Origin: an uncultured Eubacteriales bacterium
Lineage (GTDB): Bacteria > Bacillota > Clostridia > Peptostreptococcales > Anaerovoracaceae
Length of the DNA stretch: 5,022 nt
Assembly (NCBI GenBank): GCA_959021945.1
Contig: CAUEYG010000175.1
Span: 1 to 5,022, forward strand
Direction: 5' to 3'
The translations under genes and the position numbers were made by a program. Below are positions 1 to 4,956 of the stretch, piece after piece; positions within the stretch are counted from its first letter, which is position 1; every line of letters begins with the position of its first letter. The notes under the pieces were generated by a model. That model had not been told where the DNA came from, did no database searches, and was given only the letters and a program-made list of their open reading frames with translations.

Positions 1-69
1 ATCCCCTCCATAAATGGCAAGATCCAGCATAAAACGCAGAGCATAGCGTCCCTTGGTTGAAATCTTCAT
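1..69 (-). CDS. Rrf2-family transcriptional regulator, N-terminal fragment (cut by window edge)
   Basis: Read leftward from an ATG at 67-69, the first 23 codons give MKISTKGRYALRFMLDLAIY followed by Gly-Gly-Asp. The opening K-I-S-T-K-G-R-Y-A-L-R is highly typical of Rrf2-family winged-helix DNA-binding proteins (the family of IscR, NsrR and CymR), where it forms the first helix of the wHTH. The rest, including any cluster-binding cysteines, lies outside the window, so the ligand (Fe-S cluster, nitric oxide, a CysK partner, or none) cannot be told. An AAGGAAG-type ribosome-binding site lies just before the ATG. The metal exporter gene ends only 19 bases upstream on the same strand, with no terminator between, so the two are probably co-transcribed. 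Family assignment is confident; specific function is not. Confidence 0.85.
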   Translation of the reverse strand, partial: MKISTKGRYALRFMLDLAIYGGD

Positions 70-88
70 AGCTTCCTTTTCCTTTCCT

Positions 89-1255
89 TCACAGTTCTGT
101 ATAAACCTTATCAAAGGTAATTACCACATAATAGTTGGGATCAATCTTTTGTATCTGTGATTCAATTTGGCGGCATAAATCTTCTTTCTCCATGGAGCAG
201 GCTGGAGTTAGAACCGCATCAAAGATCACATTCGTATGTGTTTTTCCGGGGACAATTCTCAGATCGTGGATACTTTGGACTCCGGCAATGGGGGCAATGG
301 TTTGGGTAATTTCCTCCTGCAGACGTTTGACCAGCGGATTGTCCACTTCAATGGGGTCCATATGAGCCGTAAATTCAATGTGCAGCTCTTTTTCCACCAA
401 ACGCTCAATATTATCAATCATATCGTGGCTTTCCAATAGATTGCCTTTTGCATCTACTTCAATATGAATGGAAGCAAAAATTTTTCCAGGTCCGTAATTA
501 TGGACAACCAGGTCGTGAATTCCCAGCACTTCAGGCTGAGACAATACCCGATCCTCAATGGCCTTTACCAGTTCCTCATCCGGCGCTTCTCCCAGGAGAG
601 GGCTGGAGGTTTCCCGTATTAGCTGAATTCCTGACCAAATAATAAAGAGCGCTACGAGGCAGCCCATATAGCCATCGAGCTGAACGCTGAAAAGTTTGCC
701 TGCTATTACACTTAAAAGCACTGCACTGGTAGCAATGACATCGTTGCGGCTGTCAGCTCCGGTGGCTTGCAGAGCTACAGAACGGAGCTTTTTTCCAAGG
801 CTGATATTAAAGGCAGCCTGCCAGATTTTAATGGCAATGGCCAGCACGAGAATGAGAACCGTTGTAATGTGAAAAGACAGGGGATCCGGGTGCAGGACTT
901 TGTCAAAGGAGGAACGGAGGAGCTGTATGCCCAGCACAATGATTAAAACAGATATGAAAAGCCCTGTTAAATATTCGATTCTGGCGTGTCCATAAGGATG
1001 ATCCTTATCCTCCGGAGCAGCGGCAAGTTTAAAGCCAATGAGGGTAATGATGGAGGAAGAAGCGTCAGCTAAATTATTAATTCCGTCAGCCACAATGGCG
1101 ATACTGCCGGTAATCAGCCCAATGATTATTTTCATGGCGCAGAGTGCACCATTGGACAGGATCCCTACAATACCGGCCAATTTCCCATATTGTTCCCGAA
1201 CAAAGGAGTCTTCTGTATTTTGATAATCCTTTATAAATAGCTTTGCTAAAAACAT
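89..1255 (-). CDS. CDF-family divalent metal cation exporter, probably Mn(II), with duplicated C-terminal domain
   Basis: A 388-residue cation diffusion facilitator, a homodimeric inner-membrane antiporter exporting divalent metal in exchange for protons. Six membrane segments lie at about 25-213. The helix-2/loop signature includes ADGINNLADAS (56-66) and HPYGHARIEYL (86-96). By alignment with E. coli YiiP, the transport site falls on N60/D64 in helix 2 and D168/D172 in helix 5. YiiP has Asp-Asp/His-Asp there; the Asn-Asp-Asp-Asp set matches what is reported for Mn exporters such as MntE, so Mn(II) is inferred over Zn(II). The cytoplasmic domain (about 222-302) keeps the YiiP-type metal ligands H247, H264, H277, H298 and D300. 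Residues about 308-388 look like a second, degenerate copy, making the protein about 90 residues longer than YiiP (300). The start is supported by GAGAGGA 8 bases before the ATG. It is first in a unit with the downstream Rrf2 gene. Substrate is not proven. Confidence 0.93.
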   Translation of the reverse strand: MFLAKLFIKDYQNTEDSFVREQYGKLAGIVGILSNGALCAMKIIIGLITGSIAIVADGINNLADASSSIITLIGFKLAAAPEDKDHPYGHARIEYLTGLFISVLIIVLGIQLLRSSFDKVLHPDPLSFHITTVLILVLAIAIKIWQAAFNISLGKKLRSVALQATGADSRNDVIATSAVLLSVIAGKLFSVQLDGYMGCLVALFIIWSGIQLIRETSSPLLGEAPDEELVKAIEDRVLSQPEVLGIHDLVVHNYGPGKIFASIHIEVDAKGNLLESHDMIDNIERLVEKELHIEFTAHMDPIEVDNPLVKRLQEEITQTIAPIAGVQSIHDLRIVPGKTHTNVIFDAVLTPACSMEKEDLCRQIESQIQKIDPNYYVVITFDKVYTEL

Positions 1256-1303
1256 GGATATAATCCTCTCAATCCTCTTTTCTTTTCAATTATTAACCAG
1301 ATT

Positions 1304-1332
1304 ATTATATTATTTTCCTGAAAGTTTGTAAA
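1304..1332 (-). promoter_or_regulatory. Sigma-A promoter for the metal exporter operon
   Basis: On the minus strand a TTTACA -35 box (1327-1332) and a perfect TATAAT -10 box (1304-1309) are separated by exactly 17 bases. The predicted start is near 1297, giving a leader of about 40 bases before the exporter ATG at 1255. This is the best-matching sigma-A promoter in the window, suggesting high basal strength that would need repression if expression is conditional. Confidence 0.8.
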
Positions 1333-1339
1333 TTGCAAA
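1325..1339. promoter_or_regulatory. Imperfect palindrome over the exporter -35 box (candidate operator)
   Basis: The 15 bases TTTGTAAATTGCAAA form two 7-base arms around one central base, with one mismatched pair (TTTGTAA against TTTGCAA). They cover the whole -35 box of the exporter promoter, where a repressor would block polymerase. Metal-responsive repressors use dyads of this size, but I cannot match the sequence firmly to MntR, Fur, Zur or Rrf2 consensus sites. It could be chance in AT-rich DNA. Confidence 0.4.
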
Positions 1340-1387
1340 TTGGGGTGAATTTAAGGAAGAAAACAGGGCGTCTCTGCGTATGCTTAG

Positions 1388-1400
1388 AGGAGGGAAGGGG
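1388..1400 (+). promoter_or_regulatory. Ribosome-binding site that sets the antiporter start at GTG 1408
   Basis: A purine tract with AGGAGG (1388-1393) and AAGGGG (1395-1400) precedes the GTG at 1408-1410. AAGGGG is 7 bases from the GTG and well placed; AGGAGG is 14 bases away and rather far. An upstream in-frame TTG at 1333 has no comparable site and would fall inside the candidate operator of the divergent promoter, so the GTG is preferred. Confidence 0.6.
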
Positions 1401-1407
1401 TGTCAGT

Positions 1408-2841
1408 GTGAAAAAGAAAAAAAGAAATGATCAGATGCTGGGATGTTTTGGATTGACTGGTGTGGCCATTGGGAGCACCATTGCCAGTGCAGTGTTCAGC
1501 CTGTCGGGGGATATGGCAGCGGCCGGGGCCGGCACAGGGGCGGTTTTAGTTGGCTGGCTTTTGTGCGGAAGCGGTATGATGGCTATGGTTCTCTGTTTTT
1601 TTCAGCTCAACAAAATAAAGCCTGAGCTAAAAGGCGGCATTTATAGTTATGCCAGGGCAGGGTTTGGCGATTACATTGGATTTCAGTCTGTGTGGGGATT
1701 TTGGATTAGCAATTTTCTTGCCAACGTGTCCTTTGCAGCCCTGATGTTTTCTGCAGCAGGACGATTTTTTCCCCTCTTTGGAGCAGGTAACAATCTGGCG
1801 TCAACGGTAGGAGCATCTGTGCTTACATGGGGCTTTGCTCTTCTTGTAAAAAAAGGCGTAAAAGCGGCTACATTGATTAATCTGATCGTTACCTTGGCCA
1901 AACTGGTTCCTATTCTTATTTTTATAATGGCTGTTTTCTTTTTCAAAGCTTTTGATCCTCAGATCTTTTTTATGAATTTTATGGGGCAGGATACAGGGCT
2001 TCCTTTTGGAAGGCAGGTAGCGGCTACTGCTTACACGACAGCATGGGCTTTTATTGGAGTAGAGGGGGCGGTAGTCATTTCAGGGCGCGCCAGAAATATG
2101 GCGGATGTGGGAAGAGCAACGATGATCTCCTATCTTGGGGTGCTGGTCATTTACGTGATGGTTTCCGTACTGAGCATGGGCGTTATGACCAGGGGGCAGT
2201 TGGCGCAGCTGGGAAATCCGCCTCTGGCTGACATTTTAACTCAGGCAGCAGGTCCCTGGGGCGGTGCGCTGATTAATGGAGGTGTTATAATCGCCTTACT
2301 GGGAGCGACCTTGGGGCATGTGATTATCTGTACGGAATGTATCTATGAGGCTGCATCCAGCGGCTCTTTTTGCAGAGCTTTTGCTGCAACGGATAAAAAG
2401 GGAACACCTGTCTTTGCACTACTTGTAACCAGCGGGCTGGTTCAGATTTTTCTGATTCTATCCTATTTTCAAAAGTCTACTTATCAGGCGTTTTATGGAG
2501 TAGCCACCTCTATGATGATCATCCCATATCTGTTGACTGCTCTGTATTACCGAAAATTGATTTCTCAAAACACGGTCATTTTGCAAAGGAAGGGGATTCA
2601 TCCTGGGGGAGCCAAGATTACGGCTGGGCTGGGTATTGTATATGGGTTATGGCTGCTTTATTCTGGTGGTATTGATAACTTGCTGGTGACTGCGCTGCTG
2701 TATGCGCCGGGAACCTTGATTTACATAAAAGGGAAACGGGAGCAAGGGCAGCGGGCTTTTTCCCAGCTGCAGGATAAAGCAGCTCTGGCAGTCCTTTTCT
2801 TATTAGCGGCAATCAGTCTTGTAACAAAAGGCTTCCTGTAG
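1408..2841 (+). CDS. Basic amino acid/polyamine antiporter, APC superfamily (ArcD-like)
   Basis: A 477-residue integral membrane protein with about 12 hydrophobic segments, the usual length and topology for the APA branch of the APC superfamily (arginine-ornithine, lysine-cadaverine and related exchangers). A short Lys-rich cytoplasmic N-terminus (KKKKRND) leads into the helix-1 substrate motif GVAIGSTI (about 18-25). Family-typical blocks follow: GGIYSYARAGFGDYIGF (76-92), GVEGAVVISGRA (217-228), the KGTPV loop (331-335) and MMIIPYLLTALYYRKL (369-384). Members normally exchange an imported basic amino acid for its deamination or decarboxylation product, supporting acid tolerance or ATP yield; the substrate here cannot be read from sequence. 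No partner enzyme gene (arginine deiminase or a decarboxylase) lies in the window. It diverges from the metal exporter. No convincing rightward promoter was found in the 152-bp gap; a weak TTTCAA/TATATT pair at 1284-1311 is possible. Confidence 0.88.
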   Translation: MKKKKRNDQMLGCFGLTGVAIGSTIASAVFSLSGDMAAAGAGTGAVLVGWLLCGSGMMAMVLCFFQLNKIKPELKGGIYSYARAGFGDYIGFQSVWGFWISNFLANVSFAALMFSAAGRFFPLFGAGNNLASTVGASVLTWGFALLVKKGVKAATLINLIVTLAKLVPILIFIMAVFFFKAFDPQIFFMNFMGQDTGLPFGRQVAATAYTTAWAFIGVEGAVVISGRARNMADVGRATMISYLGVLVIYVMVSVLSMGVMTRGQLAQLGNPPLADILTQAAGPWGGALINGGVIIALLGATLGHVIICTECIYEAASSGSFCRAFAATDKKGTPVFALLVTSGLVQIFLILSYFQKSTYQAFYGVATSMMIIPYLLTALYYRKLISQNTVILQRKGIHPGGAKITAGLGIVYGLWLLYSGGIDNLLVTALLYAPGTLIYIKGKREQGQRAFSQLQDKAALAVLFLLAAISLVTKGFL

Positions 2842-2850
2842 AAAGGAGCC
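2825..2850 (-). terminator. Possible intrinsic terminator of the recombinase gene, overlapping the antiporter stop
   Basis: Read leftward, GGCTCCT (2844-2850), a 6-base loop and AGGAAGCC (2830-2837) form a 7-pair stem with one bulged base, followed by TTTTG (2825-2829). It begins 25 bases after the recombinase stop. On the plus strand the same hairpin is followed by GCTGG rather than a T run, so it would be a poor terminator for the antiporter. It lies across the antiporter's last codons and stop. The T run is short, hence moderate confidence. Confidence 0.5.
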
Positions 2851-2875
2851 GCTGGTTTGCCGAAAGCGATTTGGG

Positions 2876-3487
2876 CTATACATTATCCCTCTGCGCTTCA
2901 TATTGCCGGACCCACTTTAAAAAGGTGGTCTGCGACGTGCCTAGGGCGGAAGCTGCACGTCTGGAAGAGATCTTGCCGGAAACATAGAGGGCATAAGTAT
3001 CATAAAATTTCAGCGGAATTTTGGTAGCAGGTCTGCCAAATTTCACGCCTCGTATTCTGGCAGCAGCAATGCCTTCCGCTTGTCTTTGGCGGATGGATTC
3101 CCGCTCGCACTGGGCCACATAGGACAGTAGCTGCAGCACCAGATCCGCAATGAAGGTCCCGGTCAGATCTACTGTCTGCCTGGTATCCAAAAGGGGCATA
3201 TCCAGAACCTTAACATCAGCGCCAATGGTTTTTGTAATAATTCTCCACTGTTCTAAAATTTCATCATAATTGCGGCCAAGGCGGTCAATGCTTTTTATAA
3301 CCAGCAAATCGCCTGCCCGTAATTTGTGAATCATAGTTTGGTAAGCGGGACGGTCAAAATCCTTACCGCTTTGTTTGTCCAAAAACAGATATTGCTCCAA
3401 AACACCCCAATCAGTGAGGGCAATACGCTGCCTGTCCTCATTTTGTTCACGAGAAGATACGCGAATGTAACCATATGTTTTTGACAT
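2876..3487 (-). CDS. Small serine recombinase (resolvase/invertase family)
   Basis: A 203-residue site-specific recombinase of the Tn3/gamma-delta resolvase and DNA-invertase type, which cuts DNA by forming a phosphoserine link and exchanges strands as a tetramer. The N-terminal catalytic domain (about 3-130) carries YIRVSS with the expected nucleophile S11 and active-site R9, and SIDRLGRN (66-73) with D68, R69 and R72. The LLSYVAQCERESIRQRQ stretch (120-136) starts the long E helix used in dimerisation, and GVKFGRP (147-153) is the usual hinge. The C-terminal helix-turn-helix (about 172-195, ISSRRAASALGTSQTTFLKW) binds DNA. Length is close to gamma-delta resolvase (183), and every expected catalytic residue is present, so it should be active. 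The start at MSKTYGY is chosen because GGAGGT lies 6 bases upstream; in-frame starts further out lack a site. No transposase, terminal repeats or cargo are seen, so its target is unknown. Confidence 0.92.
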   Translation of the reverse strand: MSKTYGYIRVSSREQNEDRQRIALTDWGVLEQYLFLDKQSGKDFDRPAYQTMIHKLRAGDLLVIKSIDRLGRNYDEILEQWRIITKTIGADVKVLDMPLLDTRQTVDLTGTFIADLVLQLLSYVAQCERESIRQRQAEGIAAARIRGVKFGRPATKIPLKFYDTYALYVSGKISSRRAASALGTSQTTFLKWVRQYEAQRDNV

Positions 3488-3493
3488 AATTTT

Positions 3494-3539
3494 ACCTCCA
3501 TGGTTTTTGTCCATTATAAAATGGAGCAAACCAGGAGGC
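3494..3539 (-). promoter_or_regulatory. Hairpin that sequesters the recombinase ribosome-binding site
   Basis: On the minus strand, 3538-3520 pairs with 3515-3495: CCTCC with GGAGG, TGGTTT with AAACCA and TCCATT with AATGGA, 17 pairs in total. There is a one-base bulge (3500), a 2-by-3 internal loop (3526-3527 against 3507-3509) and a 4-base loop (3516-3519). All of GGAGG (3495-3499) is inside the stem, and its last base T3494 can wobble-pair with G3539. A transcript entering from the TSCPD gene would therefore carry a closed ribosome site. There is no T run after it, so it is not a normal terminator. The pairing is read directly; the regulatory role is inferred. Confidence 0.7.
3513..3518 (-). 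promoter_or_regulatory. Candidate -10 box of a recombinase promoter overlapping the hairpin loop
   Basis: TATAAT on the minus strand overlaps the loop and 3' arm of the hairpin described here. A transcript would begin near 3506 and so would contain only the 3' arm, leaving the GGAGGT site open. No recognisable -35 box lies 16-18 bases upstream (CGGCCT at 17), and there is no TGn extension, so the promoter would be weak or need an activator. Confidence 0.35.
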
Positions 3540-3568
3540 CGTATTTTCACAGAGACGAAGGCGTTGGT

Positions 3569-3850
3569 TTAGCGATCTTCCTTTTTGTCAGTATTCTGTT
3601 TCGCTTCCTGGACTGCCTGCTTTAAAGCAGAAGCCAGCTGGTCGGTGCAGGAGGTGGACTTCATACCACAGCTGATGCCGGAAAGCTTTTTGGTTACTTC
3701 CTCCACAGGCATACCGTCTACCAGAGTAGAAATGGCTTTTAGATTGCCGTTGCAGCCGCCGCTGAACTTTACATTTTTCACAATATCCCCGTCGATTTCA
3801 AAGTCCAGCTTAGTAGGACAGACTCCGTGAGGTACATAAGTAAATTTCAT
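3569..3850 (-). CDS. TSCPD domain-containing protein (TIGR03905-like)
   Basis: A 93-residue soluble protein matching the small stand-alone TSCPD family, related to a cysteine-rich segment at the C-terminus of some adenosylcobalamin-dependent ribonucleotide reductases. The typical order is visible: YVPHGVCPTKLDFEID (5-20), NVKFSGGCNGNL (26-37), ISCGMKSTSCTDQLA (59-73), then a charged tail. Four cysteines (C11, C33, C61, C68) stand at family-typical places and could bind metal or act in thiol chemistry; that is inference. The name-giving motif reads T-S-C-T-D here, with Thr in place of Pro. The cellular role of stand-alone members is not established. The ATG at 3848-3850 has AAAGGA 9-10 bases upstream. 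The recombinase gene lies 81 bases downstream on the same strand, separated by the ribosome-site hairpin and no clear terminator. Confidence 0.87.
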   Translation of the reverse strand: MKFTYVPHGVCPTKLDFEIDGDIVKNVKFSGGCNGNLKAISTLVDGMPVEEVTKKLSGISCGMKSTSCTDQLASALKQAVQEAKQNTDKKEDR

Positions 3851-3881
3851 AATAATTTGTCCTTTCCTAAAAGATATTTAT

Positions 3882-3890
3882 TGGTATAAT
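3882..3890 (+). promoter_or_regulatory. Extended -10 promoter for the DUF3048 gene
   Basis: TGGTATAAT is a perfect TATAAT with the TGn extension, which can function with a weak or absent -35 box. The sequence 17 bases upstream (CTTTCC) is a poor -35 match. The expected start is near 3897, giving a leader of about 38 bases with a GGAAAGGA ribosome site before the ATG at 3935. Confidence 0.55.
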
Positions 3891-3893
3891 AAT

Positions 3894-3902
3894 AGTATAA
3901 CA
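3894..3902 (-). promoter_or_regulatory. Extended -10 promoter for the TSCPD gene
   Basis: On the minus strand TGTTATACT is a TGn-extended -10 box with one mismatch from TATAAT. A T-rich tract lies upstream and no good -35 box is present. The expected start is near 3887, giving a leader of about 37 bases. It lies three bases from the -10 box of the opposite promoter. Confidence 0.45.
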
Positions 3903-3934
3903 AAAAAAGAAAAGAACGGAAAGGATAAGATAAA

Positions 3935-4951
3935 ATGCGTTATCAAAAGACAAGAAAGAAGAATGGCATTAAAATCCTGGTCATTGTATTGGCCGTACTG
4001 GTAGTAGGCGGAGGGATAGGAGCATATGCTCTTTTAGGCGGGGCTTCCAGCGACTGGCCGGAGATTGTAAAACCAAAGACCAATCCCCTGACAGGAGAGG
4101 TGGATGCAAATCTGCCGTCAAGGCCCTTTATTCTTTCCACGGATAATGATTCCAGCCTGGCAAGACCTCAGTCGGGGATTTCAAAGGCAGATATTGTCTA
4201 TGAATTTCCAGTAGAAGGCGGTTCCAGCAGATTGGAACCTATTTATTACAGTCAGGTGCCTGATAAAATCGGACCATCCAGGAGCGCCAGACCTTATTTT
4301 ATTGATATGGCCAGGGAATATAAGGCCGTATTCGTGCACCATGGCTGGAGCCCGCAGGCAAAAAAATATTTGGAATCAAATGTCATTCCGTATATCAGCG
4401 CTTTTTCTCACGGCGATATTTTCTATCGCTCCACTGACCGGTCAGCGCCGCACAACTCTTATCCTACAGGAAAAGATGTATGGGCTCTGATCAAAAAGAA
4501 GGGCTGGGACAAGGAGCAGGATGTCCGCAAGTTTGCATTCCTCAGCGACGGCGAAAAGCAGGAAGGCGCTCGGGCTGTTGATATTAATATTGACTATCGG
4601 GTAAATAAAAACAATTATAAATACGATGCCAAGACCGGCCTGTATAAAAAATCCGTAGGCGGCGAAGTGTACACGGACAAAGAGACAGGAAAGCAGATTA
4701 CAACGAGAAATATTCTGGTGCAGAAAGTAAAATCCAAGGTGCTGGATGAAAAGGGCCGTCTTAAGATCAATATGACTGCCGGGGGAGATGCCATGCTGTT
4801 TACAAACGGAGTTGTTGTAAAGGGCAGCTGGTCCCGTAAAAATCTGGATTCTCCGACGATTTTTAAAGACAAGGATGGGAATGAGATGAAGCTTAATGTT
4901 GGAACCAGCTGGATTCAGGTTGTTGATGATACTGTAACCATCACCTATTGA
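3935..4951 (+). CDS. Membrane-anchored DUF3048 protein (YerB-like)
   Basis: A 338-residue protein with a basic N-terminus (RYQKTRKKNGIK), one hydrophobic segment (about 13-34) and a large outward-facing part, so it is predicted to be a signal-anchored extracytoplasmic protein. The N-terminal DUF3048 domain (about 48-190) shows NPLTGE (50-55), GPSRSARPYFIDMA (113-126), HHGWSP (135-140) and APHNSYPT (171-178). The C-terminal DUF3048 domain (about 210-335) shows TAGGDAMLFTNG (281-292), KGSW (296-299) and GTSWIQVV (323-330). Bacillus subtilis YerB has this two-domain plan; its biochemical function is not established. There is no cysteine anywhere in the protein, so it cannot be a lipoprotein like some relatives. 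The ATG is preceded by GGAAAGGA about 9 bases away. The next gene starts 5 bases after the stop, indicating an operon. Confidence 0.88.
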   Translation: MRYQKTRKKNGIKILVIVLAVLVVGGGIGAYALLGGASSDWPEIVKPKTNPLTGEVDANLPSRPFILSTDNDSSLARPQSGISKADIVYEFPVEGGSSRLEPIYYSQVPDKIGPSRSARPYFIDMAREYKAVFVHHGWSPQAKKYLESNVIPYISAFSHGDIFYRSTDRSAPHNSYPTGKDVWALIKKKGWDKEQDVRKFAFLSDGEKQEGARAVDINIDYRVNKNNYKYDAKTGLYKKSVGGEVYTDKETGKQITTRNILVQKVKSKVLDEKGRLKINMTAGGDAMLFTNGVVVKGSWSRKNLDSPTIFKDKDGNEMKLNVGTSWIQVVDDTVTITY

Positions 4952-4956
4952 GAAAA

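Noticed and set aside
135..642. Plus-strand open frames opposite the metal exporter
   Set aside because: They are antisense shadows of a clearly conserved coding region, with no recognisable protein features.
1333..1407. N-terminal extension of the antiporter from an in-frame TTG at 1333
   Set aside because: It has no ribosome site, adds 25 residues unlike the family's N-terminus, and would start inside the palindrome of the divergent promoter. GTG 1408 has a well-placed purine-rich site.
1380..1430. 16-codon open frame (MLRGGKGCQC then a Lys/Glu tail) overlapping the antiporter start, as a possible leader peptide
   Set aside because: No ribosome site at a usable distance, no attenuator-like hairpins, and the Lys/Glu-rich tail is just the shifted reading of the antiporter's Lys run.
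1683..1946. Minus-strand frame inside the antiporter gene
   Set aside because: Shadow of a conserved membrane protein; composition is low-quality and no start signal is evident.
2850..2869. Second small stem (CGCT/AGCG) between antiporter and recombinase
   Set aside because: Only four pairs with a long loop and no T tract; not distinguishable from chance.
3495..3538. Dyad as an intrinsic terminator of the TSCPD gene
   Set aside because: On the minus strand the stem is followed by TAAAATTATG, not a T run, so standard intrinsic termination is unlikely; ribosome-site masking explains it better.
3488..3550. Longer recombinase starting at GTG 3548-3550 or ATG 3512-3514
   Set aside because: The extra residues are not part of the resolvase fold, neither start has a ribosome site, and the region is taken up by the hairpin. 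The ATG at 3485-3487 has GGAGGT 6 bases upstream.
2839..3850. Recombinase plus TSCPD gene as a complete mobile element
   Set aside because: No terminal inverted repeats, target-site duplication or transposase were found around this interval, and the TSCPD gene is a common chromosomal housekeeping-type gene.
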